Shown piece by piece: positions 20,258-29,996 of a DNA stretch of 64,000 nucleotides. The notes beneath the pieces are model-generated. The model saw nothing but the letters and a program-made list of their open reading frames with translations. It was not told where the DNA came from and searched no databases. The translations under genes and the position numbers were made by a program. Source of the DNA: Psychroflexus maritimus (GTDB lineage Bacteria > Bacteroidota > Bacteroidia > Flavobacteriales > Flavobacteriaceae); contig NZ_JAANAS010000061.1 in NCBI RefSeq assembly GCF_011089875.1, forward strand, positions 1-64,000, written 5' to 3'. Positions within the stretch are counted from its first letter, which is position 1. Every line of letters starts with the position of its first letter.

Positions 20258-21694
20258 CTATTGCTCCACAATCTCCACTTTAATCTTTTCTTGCTTCAGT
20301 TTAAAGCTAAGCCATTTACTCAATTTTTCTTCAAATTCTTGTTTCTCTTCTTTTTCTAGAACCGATTTCCATAAAATTTGAAAATAAGGTAATGTATCTG
20401 TTCCGTTGAATTCTGTAGTGAGCATTTCGCCAAACTTTACTCTTTTGGCTTCAGGATAATTCAACTTAATTTCTTCAGCGACATCTTCAAAAGGCACAAA
20501 TTTTTTCTTTTCTTTGAGTTGGTCTAATTCTTTTTTGAGGAACTCAATTTCCTTCGATTTCTCAATCACACCTAATGAATCTCTTCGCTTTAGCTCCATC
20601 AAATACTTCATTTGATCAAAATTGTCTGAACTTTCATTTTGAAGAATTCTGAGTTTTGTTTCTGTTAAAGCCGAATAAGAGGCTAATTTATCTTCCCAAA
20701 GATTAATTACCGATTCAGGAATTTCTTTTCCTAGAAAAGAAGCTTCAATTTCAGGTTGTAAGCCAGAATTATAATTGATAACAGTCGAGTTTTTCTGCAA
20801 AAAAGCACCTTTGTAAACCATCAACTCCTGTTCTACAAATCGCTTTGCATCTTGTTCAAAATAAGATTCTTTCAGTAAATTATAGAACAAATAAATACTA
20901 GGAATCATTACAATAATAGCAATGGTAGAAGCTATTTGAGCAATTCTCTTTCTTCGTAATGAGTTGGCATATTTAACTAAGGGAAACTTTAGCAACTTAG
21001 AAACCATAAAAGTAGATAGGGCAATAAAAATAGTATTGATGGTAAACAAATACATGGCTCCTCCAAAATAGCTCAAGTTCCAAATAGCTAACCCATATCC
21101 TGCTGTACAAAGTGGCGGCATTAAGGCTGTGGCAATAGCTACACCAGAGATTACCGTGATGATTGTTCCTTTTTTAGTTTTAGCAATGATGAGCGCTAAT
21201 CCACCAAAAATAGCAACTAAAACATCTAAAATAGTGGGATAAGTTCGGGCTTCTAATTCGGGGGTTAACTCGGTTAATGGCGAAAGTTTAAAGTACAAAA
21301 AGGCAGTAATTATACTCAAACCAACCATCACTCCTAAGTTAATTAAAGACCTCCTCAGCGTATCTACATCATTGATGGCTACTGAAAACCCTAAACCAAC
21401 AATAGGCCCCATAAGCGGAGAAATTAACATGGCACCAATTACCACAGCGGTAGAACTTACATTTAATCCAACCGAAGCCACAATAATCGAGAAAATTAAA
21501 ATCCAAGCCGTATGGCCTTTAAATGGTATATCTTTTAAAATCGCCTCCATCGTAGAATCTCGATCGGTATCTTCCCGGATATCTAAGAGTTCTTTTAAGA
21601 AACTACGTATGCTACCGTATGTTTGTTTTACATTCTTCTGAATTTCATTCTTCTGATTTCCAGAATTTTCGTTTTGTTGTTGGTTTTCTTCCAT
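20258..21694 (-). CDS. DUF389 (TIGR00341) membrane protein
   Basis: A 478-residue inner-membrane protein. The DUF389 core lies at about residues 55-260, with the hallmark VNSSxxVIGAMLISPLMGPI-like stretch (here GLNVSSTAVVIGAMLISPLM) and six or so membrane spans. The C-terminal half is soluble and charged, with a predicted coiled coil near residues 360-395. The function of the family is not established. Its start codon overlaps the stop of the manC gene by one base (both at 21694), so the two are coupled. Confidence 0.9.
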   Translation of the reverse strand: MEENQQQNENSGNQKNEIQKNVKQTYGSIRSFLKELLDIREDTDRDSTMEAILKDIPFKGHTAWILIFSIIVASVGLNVSSTAVVIGAMLISPLMGPIVGLGFSVAINDVDTLRRSLINLGVMVGLSIITAFLYFKLSPLTELTPELEARTYPTILDVLVAIFGGLALIIAKTKKGTIITVISGVAIATALMPPLCTAGYGLAIWNLSYFGGAMYLFTINTIFIALSTFMVSKLLKFPLVKYANSLRRKRIAQIASTIAIIVMIPSIYLFYNLLKESYFEQDAKRFVEQELMVYKGAFLQKNSTVINYNSGLQPEIEASFLGKEIPESVINLWEDKLASYSALTETKLRILQNESSDNFDQMKYLMELKRRDSLGVIEKSKEIEFLKKELDQLKEKKKFVPFEDVAEEIKLNYPEAKRVKFGEMLTTEFNGTDTLPYFQILWKSVLEKEEKQEFEEKLSKWLSFKLKQEKIKVEIVEQ

Positions 21695-22782
21695 TATTCA
21701 AATTGCTTTCCATATTTTTCAATGGCCGCTCTGCGAATTTGTTTGATGTCTTGTTCTTTTTCTTTAGAAACAATGACTAACTCGTCTTCAGTTTCAATAA
21801 CCATGTATTTTTTTAGACCTTCCAAAACTACTAATTTATTTGTTGAAGTTCTCACAATATTTTCTGAGGAATTAATTTCGATTAGTTGATTTGAATTAAT
21901 CACTACATTTTCTTGCTCATTTTTTGGAAGCTGCTCATAAAGAGAACCCCAAGTACCTAGGTCATTCCAGTCAAATGATGCCGTAAGCATATAAATATTT
22001 GAGGCCTTTTCTAAAATGGCGTAATCAATTGAAATATTTTCTGCTTTACTGTAATCACTAGTTAAAAATTTATTTTCTGCTGAAGTGTTTAAGACTTCAT
22101 AACCTTTAGCAAATAAGCTTTTCATGCTTGGCTGATGCTGCTCAAAGGCTTCTAAAATTGCTTTTGCGCTCCAAATAAAAATACCTGCATTCCACGTATA
22201 ATTGCCTTCTTGAAGAAACTTCTTCGCCGTTAAGTAATCTGGTTTTTCAGTAAATTTTTCAACGGCTTTGATGGTTGATTTATCGTTCTCTAAAAATTTG
22301 ATGTACCCATAGCCCGTATTTGGAAATGAAGGCTGAATACCTAAAGTCATTAAAATTGACTGACGCTGACAAGCATCAAAACTCATTTGCAAATTTGAAG
22401 TAAAGGCTTCTTCATCTTCAATCCAATGATCGCTAGGGGCAACTGCCATGAGCGCATTGGGATTTTCTTTGTAGATTTTTAAACTGGCTAACAAAATACA
22501 GGGAGCAGTGTTTCGCATGGCTGGTTCCAAAACCAGCTGCCTTTCTGTAATTTCAGGAAGCTGTTTTTGAACTAGCGCTTGGTAATTGGCATTGGTTAAA
22601 ATAAAGATATTTTCTGTAGGAATGATTTTTTGCAAGCGACTAAAAGTGGATTGTAAAAGGCTTTTTCCTGTTCCTAGCATATCATGAAATTGCTTAGGGT
22701 AAGTAGCTTTACTTACAGGCCAAAACCTTGAACCAACTCCACCGGCCATTAAAATAGCGTAGTAATTTGCATTTTTTTTCAT
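21694..22782 (-). CDS. manC: Mannose-1-phosphate guanylyltransferase
   Basis: Makes GDP-mannose from mannose-1-phosphate and GTP, a precursor for mannose and fucose in surface glycans. The 362-residue protein has the nucleotidyltransferase signature LMAGGVGSRFWPVSKATYPKQF, given here in part as GGVGSRFWPVS, then APSDHWIEDEEAF and the family segment FTEKPD. It lacks the C-terminal isomerase half of bifunctional ManC/AlgA enzymes. GDP-mannose would also feed GDP-fucose synthesis, for which only broken fcl pieces are seen at 41188-45722. Confidence 0.93.
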   Translation of the reverse strand: MKKNANYYAILMAGGVGSRFWPVSKATYPKQFHDMLGTGKSLLQSTFSRLQKIIPTENIFILTNANYQALVQKQLPEITERQLVLEPAMRNTAPCILLASLKIYKENPNALMAVAPSDHWIEDEEAFTSNLQMSFDACQRQSILMTLGIQPSFPNTGYGYIKFLENDKSTIKAVEKFTEKPDYLTAKKFLQEGNYTWNAGIFIWSAKAILEAFEQHQPSMKSLFAKGYEVLNTSAENKFLTSDYSKAENISIDYAILEKASNIYMLTASFDWNDLGTWGSLYEQLPKNEQENVVINSNQLIEINSSENIVRTSTNKLVVLEGLKKYMVIETEDELVIVSKEKEQDIKQIRRAAIEKYGKQFE

Positions 22783-22801
22783 TCTGAATTTTTATAAAGT
22801 T

Positions 22802-23410
22802 TTAGATTGAGCTTTCTGCTAATAATTCTACTTCTGCATGAGGTTGAAAAACATACTTTTGTTTAGTTTGTACACACAGACACTCATACCTTTTTATTCG
22901 TTTTTCTCCTTTTATAAACACCCTGCCTTTTTTGGTTCTAAATTTACTTCCAATAGGAATTTCAAAGATATAACTATTTTGATTAGGTTGGTCGTAGGCT
23001 TTTAAAAGTATGGTTAAACGGGCATCGGTGTCGCTACTTGCGGTAGGGTTTCTAAAATGACTTGCAAGCGAAGGCAGAAGTTTTTGAGGAAATATTTCGG
23101 GATGAATAAAAGGCAGCATTAGTTTTTGAAAGCTTTTTTTCCATTCTATACCATGAGGTTTAATACCAAACCCAAAATCTTCGTAGGCTTTTAAATGGGC
23201 AAATTCATGAATTAAAGTAATTAGGAATCGGTATTTGTTTAAACTGTTATTTACGGTAATCTTAACTTGCCCTGAAGCTAGCTTTCGGTAATCGCCATGC
23301 CTTGTTTTTCGTTCGCCTACAATATGCAACTGTACCTTGTGTTGCTTGATTAAGCTAACACAAGGTTCAACCGCCCTTTCAGGTAAATATTTAGCTAAGA
23401 TTTTTTCCAA
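22802..23410 (-). CDS. SprT-like zinc metalloprotease-domain protein
   Basis: A 202-residue protein with the zinc motif HEFAH (in ITLIHEFAHLKAYEDFG) and a SprT-like layout. The C-terminal part (residues of about 140-195) has cysteines and basic residues resembling a degenerate zinc ribbon. The start must be TTG at 23410: an in-frame TAA lies two codons upstream and the first internal ATG falls beyond the HExxH motif. It starts 4 bp after the stop of the SDR gene, so the two are probably co-transcribed. The role is unknown; relatives are linked to DNA-protein crosslink repair in eukaryotes. Confidence 0.85.
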   Translation of the reverse strand: MEKILAKYLPERAVEPCVSLIKQHKVQLHIVGERKTRHGDYRKLASGQVKITVNNSLNKYRFLITLIHEFAHLKAYEDFGFGIKPHGIEWKKSFQKLMLPFIHPEIFPQKLLPSLASHFRNPTASSDTDARLTILLKAYDQPNQNSYIFEIPIGSKFRTKKGRVFIKGEKRIKRYECLCVQTKQKYVFQPHAEVELLAESSI

Positions 23411-23413
23411 AGC

Positions 23414-24097
23414 TTAAGGAGTTGAATTGGAAACTTGCATTAATTTACCGTTGTAATACTTGTGTCCGTTAAGCGAAAAATCAGCAATATATTGCCCCAT
23501 TTCTTCTGCTGTTACCGGAGCTTCAAAACCAGGAAAAGCTTCTGCTAACATTTCAGTTTGTACAGCGCCTAATGCTAACACATTAAAACTAGGGCCGTTT
23601 TCTTTATATTCTTCAGCAAGGAGTTCGGTCATGGTAATTATTGCTGCTTTACTTGAGCTATAGGCGGCTAAACCTGGAAATTTTACGCTTCCTTGAACGC
23701 CTCCCATGCTACTAATGGTCACTATATGCGAGTTTTCGTTTGTAAAGGGCAAAAGCTGATGCGTTAAATCAAATACCGAAAATACATTGACTTCATAAAC
23801 TTTTTTTACTTCGCTCATTTTAGTTTGGCTGAAATCTTGTTTTAAAAACTTTCCTGCATTATTAATTAAAACATCTACCGTTTCCCAATTTTGCTTTACG
23901 TAATCCACCGCTTTTTTTAGGTGAATAGCCTCTCCTAAGTCGCATGAAATAGCGGTTACATTAGGAAGTTTTAGTTGGGCTACTGGACTTTCATTTCTTG
24001 ACAAGGCTAAGATTTGATGACCTTGAGCTGCTAAAATCTTTACTAATTCAAATCCAATTCCTCTGCTTGTTCCCGTTATAACTATGTTTTTCTTCAC
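23414..24097 (-). CDS. Short-chain dehydrogenase/reductase
   Basis: A 227-residue classical SDR. The cofactor motif is TGTSRGIG (TGxxxGIG), followed by the structural NNAG and the catalytic Ser (TISSMGG) and YSSSK (YxxxK) residues. It should reduce or oxidise a small carbonyl compound with NAD(P)H; the substrate cannot be told. The start is a GTG at 24097, directly before the conserved KKNIVITG. It is the upstream gene of a pair with the SprT-like gene. Confidence 0.9.
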   Translation of the reverse strand: MKKNIVITGTSRGIGFELVKILAAQGHQILALSRNESPVAQLKLPNVTAISCDLGEAIHLKKAVDYVKQNWETVDVLINNAGKFLKQDFSQTKMSEVKKVYEVNVFSVFDLTHQLLPFTNENSHIVTISSMGGVQGSVKFPGLAAYSSSKAAIITMTELLAEEYKENGPSFNVLALGAVQTEMLAEAFPGFEAPVTAEEMGQYIADFSLNGHKYYNGKLMQVSNSTP

Positions 24098-24232
24098 TTT
24101 TTTTTAGTTTAAATTTTATTGATGGAATAATTTCTAACAGATGCGAAGTTACAAACTTCATGCGAATCTAGGTTTGAAGCTACCAACTTCTAACAACAAA
24201 ACCACCTAAACTTTACATAGTATTAAATCACT

Positions 24233-25165
24233 TTAATTTTTATTCATTTTGACTTCATCTTTTTTAGAATTGGCAATGCCTTCAATACCCAAAGAAAAAT
24301 TATAAATCAATTGATTCATGTGGTCAATGTTCATCAACTCTGCTTCGTCATTAGGATGGTGGTAGAATTCGTAATTTTGGAAATCGAAAGTGCAAACTGT
24401 GTGAGAAGGAATACCAAATTCTTGGTAAAACGGATAATTATCACTTCGCTTAAATAATTGCATTTTATCGGCTTGTTCAAGGTAGCCTAATACTTTTTCT
24501 TCAGCGGCTTGATTAAAAATTTCAGCAAAATTAGATTTCTTTATTCCTGTAAAATAAGCCTTAAACTCTACATTTTCCATAGGAATACCAATCATTTCAA
24601 TATTGAATACCGAGTGTAAATTATGTTTTTCGTTTTTCATGCGTTTGGCCAGATGCCTAGAACCTAACAAGCCTAATTCTTCGGCCGAATACAAGGTAAA
24701 CAGCAAGCTTCTTTTGGGAGGATTTTCAGCAAAATGCTGGGCTAACTGCATTACAGCTACTACACTAACGGCATTGTCGTTTGCTCCATTTACAATCGAA
24801 TCGCTGGCTATTTTTTTATGGGTAATCCCAATATGGTCATAATGCGCACCCACCATTACCAATTCGTTTTTTAGTTTTTTGTCGGTGCCTTCTACTACGG
24901 CAATAATGTTGTAGGCGTGTTTGTTTTTCACCATAAAACTATCACGATAAGTTTCATAAAAAGGCTTGATGTTATGTTTTTTGAAATGTTTTTCAAGGTA
25001 TTGAGCGGCTAGTTCAATTCCTTCAGAGCCAGTATCTCTTCCCAGCAATTCATCAGAAGCTAAGTAAAATAAATGCTTCTCTATGTGATCTTTAGAAAAT
25101 CGTGTTTCTTGAGCGTAGGTTTGAAAGGCAAAAACAAAACTGAATAAATAAATTATTTTTAGCAT
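24233..25165 (-). CDS. Secreted M28 zinc aminopeptidase
   Basis: A 310-residue exported peptidase with a signal peptide ending near FQTYAQ. The M28 metal-binding and catalytic segments are visible: VGAHYDHIG, NGANDNAVSVVAV, YSAEELGLLGS and FNIEMIG, with a late zinc His in the FYHHPNDE region. It releases N-terminal amino acids from peptides in the periplasm or outside. It is monocistronic, between the SDR gene and a small lipoprotein gene on the same strand. Confidence 0.93.
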   Translation of the reverse strand: MLKIIYLFSFVFAFQTYAQETRFSKDHIEKHLFYLASDELLGRDTGSEGIELAAQYLEKHFKKHNIKPFYETYRDSFMVKNKHAYNIIAVVEGTDKKLKNELVMVGAHYDHIGITHKKIASDSIVNGANDNAVSVVAVMQLAQHFAENPPKRSLLFTLYSAEELGLLGSRHLAKRMKNEKHNLHSVFNIEMIGIPMENVEFKAYFTGIKKSNFAEIFNQAAEEKVLGYLEQADKMQLFKRSDNYPFYQEFGIPSHTVCTFDFQNYEFYHHPNDEAELMNIDHMNQLIYNFSLGIEGIANSKKDEVKMNKN

Positions 25166-25326
25166 GGGTAAATGTATGTTTAATCTTTTAAAATTTGATT
25201 TGCTTGATTGAAGTGGTTAATAATATAATTTTAATCAACTTTTTAGGCTAATAAATTATTCTTTAAGATGAGAAGATACAATCTTCGCATAACATTCTCG
25301 CTCTTTTCTAGGCTGTAAGTGTTTTT

Positions 25327-25764
25327 TTAATAGGCATAAATTATTTGTTCATCCCACCCCTCAATAGTTAGTGGGATTTCATTTTGTCCATCGACTTGAA
25401 ATGGGGTTAAATTAAATGAAACAGTCTTTTGAAAAACAGCTTGACACAATTGTTCATTTATCAGCTCTATCTTTACCACTCTTTGTAATGGAAATACAGT
25501 GTAAAACGCATCTACACTATATAGGTTCATCTCCCAAGATTCAGGTTCACAGCCACTTGAACGGATAGTGATTTCTAAACACTCATCGTTTAACGCAATT
25601 TCAGTTACCTCATAATTAGCGGTGCTTATTGCATTAAAGTCCTCTTCATAAATAACCTCAGCTAAAGCTTCACAAGTATTAATGCTTGAAGGATTATCAT
25701 CATCATTGGAACAAGAAAAGAAGAGAACCCCCAATAATACTGTAAAAAGATAAACATTTTTCAT
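25327..25764 (-). CDS. Small lipoprotein of unknown function
   Basis: A 145-residue protein with a classical lipobox (LLGVLFFSC) and the acidic tail SNDDDN after the cysteine. That is a lipoprotein export signal for the outer surface in Bacteroidota. The remainder is short beta-rich sequence with three further cysteines and no family I recognise. It stands alone between the M28 peptidase and lpxB. Confidence 0.75.
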   Translation of the reverse strand: MKNVYLFTVLLGVLFFSCSNDDDNPSSINTCEALAEVIYEEDFNAISTANYEVTEIALNDECLEITIRSSGCEPESWEMNLYSVDAFYTVFPLQRVVKIELINEQLCQAVFQKTVSFNLTPFQVDGQNEIPLTIEGWDEQIIYAY

Positions 25765-25866
25765 AGAAATATTATTTTAATTTATAATCAACTTATGCAT
25801 AATTTTTTTTTACAATCGCAGTTCATTTATTTTATAAAAACTTAGTTAGCACAAAGCCGCATAAGC

Positions 25867-26982
25867 TTATTTCTTTAAAGACTTCAGCAGCAATGATGCA
25901 GTTTTTTCACTAGCGCCTTGGCCCCCTAATTTTTTCTTTAAAAGTTGATAATCGGCTAAAATTTCTGTTCGTTTCTCTGTAGAAAGAATTTTTTCTAGCT
26001 CTAATTGAAGTTGCTTTTCATTAAACTCATCTTGAATTAATTCCTTCACCACTTCTCGGTCCATAATTAAATTAACTAGCGAAATATAATTCAGTTTTAC
26101 AATGCGTTTGGCAATGTGATAGGAGATCAAATTTCCTTTATAACAGACCACTTCAGGTACGTTAAACAAAGCCGTTTCAAGCGTAGCTGTACCTGAGGTT
26201 ACCAAGGCAGCCTGAGCCACACTTAATAAGTCATAAGTTTTGTTTTTGATGAAGTTTACTTTTTGATTTCCAATAAACTTTTGATAAAATTCATCTTCTT
26301 GTCCTGGTGCGCCTGCAATTACAAATTGATAGTTGGGAAAATGAGGCGTCATTTTCAGCATCAACTCCAGCATTTTGGTAATTTCTTGCTTTCTGCTTCC
26401 CGGAAGTAGAGCAATTATTGGTAATTCAGAAAGTTGATGTTGTTTTTGAAAAGCTTCAACTGAAACAGATGCTCTATTTTGAATAGCATCTAAAAGCGGA
26501 TGCCCTACAAAATGAACAGGAAATTTATGTTTTTCTTCGTAAAATTCTTTTTCAAAAGGAAGAATAACATACATTTCATCTACATCTCGTTTAATGGCAT
26601 TAATTCGGTTTTCTTTCCATGCCCAAATTTGGGGCGAAATATAATAATGAGTAGGAATTCCTCTTGGTTTAGCCCACTTAGCAATGCGCATATTAAACCC
26701 CGGATAATCAATAAAAATCAACGCGTCAGGCTGAAATTCATCAATATCTTTTTTGCAAAAAGCAATATTATTAAGAATGGTTTTCAGGTTGGTAATTACT
26801 TCCCAAAAGCCCATAAACGCTAACTCTCTGTAATGCTTTACCAAAGTAGCACCAGCTTCCTGCATTAAATCGCCTCCCCAGGCCCTAATTTGAGCAGATG
26901 CGTCTTTTTGCTTCAAGGCTTTGATTAAATTTGCCGCGTGTAAATCGCCTGAAGCTTCACCAGCGATGATATAATACTTCAT
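25867..26982 (-). CDS. lpxB: Lipid-A-disaccharide synthase
   Basis: Condenses UDP-2,3-diacylglucosamine with lipid X to form the lipid A disaccharide (GT19). The 371-residue length is standard. The N-terminus YYIIAGEASGDLHAANLI is the family signature. Later come FIDYPGFNMRIAKWAK, YISPQIWAWKENR, LPGSRKQEI and ATLETALFNVPEVVCYKG. It is peripheral on the inner membrane. It is divergent from the histidine kinase gene across about 170 bp. Confidence 0.96.
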   Translation of the reverse strand: MKYYIIAGEASGDLHAANLIKALKQKDASAQIRAWGGDLMQEAGATLVKHYRELAFMGFWEVITNLKTILNNIAFCKKDIDEFQPDALIFIDYPGFNMRIAKWAKPRGIPTHYYISPQIWAWKENRINAIKRDVDEMYVILPFEKEFYEEKHKFPVHFVGHPLLDAIQNRASVSVEAFQKQHQLSELPIIALLPGSRKQEITKMLELMLKMTPHFPNYQFVIAGAPGQEDEFYQKFIGNQKVNFIKNKTYDLLSVAQAALVTSGTATLETALFNVPEVVCYKGNLISYHIAKRIVKLNYISLVNLIMDREVVKELIQDEFNEKQLQLELEKILSTEKRTEILADYQLLKKKLGGQGASEKTASLLLKSLKK

Positions 26983-27152
26983 GAAAAGTAAGTTCTTTAA
27001 ATAACAAAGTTACTTAAGTTTTTTGAAATAACTTGAAACTAAAAGCGGACTTCTATTTTAGAACGGCTCAAAAAGAACTTCTAAAGGCGTAGGATTCTAA
27101 TTTTTGTTTTTACATTTACAAAATACAAGGTTTATTTTTTGTAAGTAAAATT

Positions 27153-28313
27153 ATGCGAATTATTAAAGACAAAAACGTACTTAGGTTCATCATCATTGGC
27201 ATTTCGTTGGTAATTATTGGTTTAATTACTTGGAATGTGATTTCTTTTTACGACCGAATTAAAAAGGAAGAACGCAATAAAATGTTCATTTATTCCATGG
27301 CGCTGCAATCGGTTAACCGAGCCGATTTAAAGGATTCTGATATCAATTTTGAGCTGAATATTTTAAATAGAAACGAAAATATTCCTGTTGTGATTTATGA
27401 TATATATGGTGAAGTTGTTGAAGTTGTGAATATCGATGAAGCTATCCTTGACCGCCCTAAAGCTTTAAAGCGAAAATTAGATAAAATCAGGGCTGAAAAC
27501 GAACCTATTGAATTGGATTTAAAAGACGGTAATAAGCAGTTTTTATTTTATGGAAATTCTTCTGTACTGAATAAAATTACTTACTATCCATTTATTTTAA
27601 TTGTAATTATAGCTCTTCTTGTTACTTTGGTTTACTTTTTTTACATCACCTCTAAATCTAGCGAACAAAACAAATTATGGGCAGGAATGGCAAAGGAAAC
27701 CGCTCATCAAATTGGCACACCGCTTTCTTCTTTAATAGGGTGGTTAGAAATTTTAAGGGCCGAAAATGTTGATCCTTCCTATCTAGAAGAGATGGAAAAA
27801 GATATTCATCGCCTTAATACCATTACCGATCGATTTTCGAAAGTAGGTTCACACGTAAAATTAGAAAAAAACGATGTGGTCGCTACAACCAAATTGGCTG
27901 CCGAATACCTAAAATCTAGAAGTTCTAAATTAATTCAGTTTAAAATTGATTTACCAACCGAACCTGTTTATGTAATGCTGAATGAAGCTTTATTTTCCTG
28001 GACCATTGAAAACTTGGTAAAAAATGCCATTGATGCCATGCGTGGAAAAGGAAATTTAGAAATTGAATTGGCGCGCAGCGAAGATTGTGTCAAAATTTTA
28101 ATAAAGGATACCGGAAAAGGTATTCCGATTAAAAATTTCACAAAGGTCTTTGCGCCTGGATTCAGTACAAAAAAAAGAGGCTGGGGGCTCGGCTTATCTT
28201 TAGCTAAGCGAATTATTGAAGACTTTCATCACGGAAAAATTTATGTGGCTTACAGTGAAATTAACAAAGGAACCACCTTTGAAATTAGATTAAACAAGGT
28301 GGTAAATGAATGA
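27153..28313 (+). CDS. Orphan sensor histidine kinase
   Basis: A 386-residue membrane kinase. Two spans near residues 10-32 and 143-166 bracket an extracytoplasmic sensor region of about 110 residues with no recognised fold. The cytoplasmic part has the H-box MAKETAHQIGTPLSSL (phosphorylated His), the N-box ENLVKNAIDAM, the G1 box DTGKGIP and the G2 box GWGLGLSLAKR. There is no HAMP or receiver domain, and no response regulator gene is next to it, so its partner is elsewhere. Confidence 0.92.
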   Translation: MRIIKDKNVLRFIIIGISLVIIGLITWNVISFYDRIKKEERNKMFIYSMALQSVNRADLKDSDINFELNILNRNENIPVVIYDIYGEVVEVVNIDEAILDRPKALKRKLDKIRAENEPIELDLKDGNKQFLFYGNSSVLNKITYYPFILIVIIALLVTLVYFFYITSKSSEQNKLWAGMAKETAHQIGTPLSSLIGWLEILRAENVDPSYLEEMEKDIHRLNTITDRFSKVGSHVKLEKNDVVATTKLAAEYLKSRSSKLIQFKIDLPTEPVYVMLNEALFSWTIENLVKNAIDAMRGKGNLEIELARSEDCVKILIKDTGKGIPIKNFTKVFAPGFSTKKRGWGLGLSLAKRIIEDFHHGKIYVAYSEINKGTTFEIRLNKVVNE

Positions 28314-28480
28314 TTTTAGGGGTGTAAACCCTTCTGCAATATCCGTTTCACAATTTCTAGTTAAGAAAAAAAAACACCCTAAAAAACTAGTTTATTGTTT
28401 CATTCAAAAAACAAATTCAACATGCGCTAAAATTTCGGTTAATTGTAACCTGCGTCACATTTTAATCCTAGTTAAATACG

Positions 28481-28488
28481 TAAATTTG
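28481..28488 (+). promoter_or_regulatory. -7 element for the SCO gene (TAAATTTG)
   Basis: Matches TAnnTTTG 17 nt before the ATG at 28505, predicting a leader of about 10 nt. The short frame at 28306-28500 has no protein features and is not called. Confidence 0.5.
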
Positions 28489-28504
28489 CATAAAAAATAA
28501 TGCT

Positions 28505-29179
28505 ATGATTAAGTTTTTTGCTAAGTACAAGTTCTTTGCTATTGTCATGCTTTTTTTGTCGGCTATAATTATTGCATTTATCTACAATGCCTTAAAAGTA
28601 GAACCTCAACTTCCGGTTTATCAACCGGATATGGTGACCGCCGATTTGGTTGATTCTACTGTGCAGCACGTTCGGAAATTTCACAAAGTGAAAGACTTTG
28701 AGCTCATTAACCAAAATGGCGATACCCTCACTCAAAAAGAGTTTGATGGTTTTATCTACATTACCGATTTCTTTTTTACTACTTGTCAAACTATTTGCCC
28801 AGTAATGACAGATAATATGAAAGTAGTACAAGATGAATTTATAGCTGATGAAGAAATTAAATTACTCTCACACACTGTAACGCCGCAAATTGATACCGTA
28901 GAAAAACTTAGAGCTCATGCCGATGAAATGGGTTTAATTGATGGAAAATGGCACATGGTAACGGGAGATAAAAAGCATATTTACGATTTGGCTAGAAAAG
29001 AATACTTGGCTTCTAAATCAAGTGGTGATGGAGGCCCTTATGATTTAGTACATACCGAAAATTTTGTTTTAGTTGATAAAGAAAAAAGAATTAGGGGGTT
29101 TTATGATGGAACGAACGATGATGAAATTGAAAAACTAATTAAAGACGTTGCTATTCTTAAAAAGGAATACCAAGAATAA
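28505..29179 (+). CDS. SCO1/SenC-family copper chaperone or thiol reductase
   Basis: A 224-residue thioredoxin-fold protein with one N-terminal membrane span (FFAIVMLFLSAIIIAFIY) that anchors it facing the periplasm. The copper and redox motif CQTICPV (CxxxC) and the late metal-binding His in DLVHTENFVLVD are present. The family delivers copper to, or keeps thiols reduced in, the CuA centre of cytochrome c oxidase. No oxidase gene is nearby. It converges on the nitrilase gene with 18 bp between. Confidence 0.93.
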   Translation: MIKFFAKYKFFAIVMLFLSAIIIAFIYNALKVEPQLPVYQPDMVTADLVDSTVQHVRKFHKVKDFELINQNGDTLTQKEFDGFIYITDFFFTTCQTICPVMTDNMKVVQDEFIADEEIKLLSHTVTPQIDTVEKLRAHADEMGLIDGKWHMVTGDKKHIYDLARKEYLASKSSGDGGPYDLVHTENFVLVDKEKRIRGFYDGTNDDEIEKLIKDVAILKKEYQE

Positions 29180-29197
29180 TCGAACTAAGATTTATCC

Positions 29198-29983
29198 TTA
29201 ATGATTTAGCTTAAAACCATCGCGGTCTTTTAGAAAACCGAATTGATGGCGAATCTCAGTAAGGTGTTCTGCTTCCAATGCAATTACCTCGGTAAAATTT
29301 GTGTGATGATGAAATGGATTTGAAATTTGCTTTCCTAACCCGTTAAATATAGCAGAATGACCAGCATGTTCAAACCCCTTGCCGTCTTCACCAACACGAT
29401 TTACACCCACGGTATAGCACATATTTTCAATAGCTCTTGCTTTTAATAAAGCATCCCAAGCAGAAATTCTTTTTTCAGGCCAATTCGCAACCAAAATAAG
29501 TAAGTCGTAATCTTCCGTATTTCTAGCAAAAACAGGAAATCGTAAATCGTAGCAAATTAACGGACAAATCTTCCAATCTTTATAAGTAACAATGAGTTTC
29601 TCTTTGCCTGCTGTATAAATTTGTTCTTCTTTGGCAAGTGAAAATAAATGGCGTTTGTTGTACGTTTTGTAAGTTCCATCAGGAAATACAAAATACAAGC
29701 GATTGTAATACTTGCCGTTTTCTTTTACCATTAAACTTCCGGTAACGCAAGCTTGTTTTTGTTTAGCCCACTTTTTTAAACACCCAAAGCTTTCTCCCTC
29801 AGTTGATTCAGCTAAAGTTTCAACATGCATACTAAAGCCAGTAGAAAACATTTCAGGAAGAACAATTAAATCGACTTCTTTTTTAACACGATTAATTTTT
29901 TCATCAAAAAGTTTTCGGTTTTCAGCAGGATTTTCCCAGATTAATTCAGACTGAATAATTGCTACACGCAAATTTTCTTTCAT
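29198..29983 (-). CDS. Nitrilase-superfamily amidase (omega-amidase, YafV-like)
   Basis: A 261-residue carbon-nitrogen hydrolase. The Glu-Lys-Cys triad is visible in LPEMFSTGFS (Glu), YNKRHLFSLA (Lys) and PLICYDLRFPVFAR (Cys). FSTGFSM and NWPEKR fit the omega-amidase branch, which deaminates alpha-ketoglutaramate and related amides to repair metabolites. It lies 13 bp downstream of the ChaN-like gene's stop side on the same strand, so the two may be co-transcribed. Confidence 0.9.
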   Translation of the reverse strand: MKENLRVAIIQSELIWENPAENRKLFDEKINRVKKEVDLIVLPEMFSTGFSMHVETLAESTEGESFGCLKKWAKQKQACVTGSLMVKENGKYYNRLYFVFPDGTYKTYNKRHLFSLAKEEQIYTAGKEKLIVTYKDWKICPLICYDLRFPVFARNTEDYDLLILVANWPEKRISAWDALLKARAIENMCYTVGVNRVGEDGKGFEHAGHSAIFNGLGKQISNPFHHHTNFTEVIALEAEHLTEIRHQFGFLKDRDGFKLNH

Positions 29984-29996
29984 GGTTTTAAGCTTA

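Noticed and set aside
28306-28500. Open frame between the histidine kinase and SCO genes
   Set aside because: It overlaps the kinase stop, covers the SCO promoter region and has no recognisable protein features.
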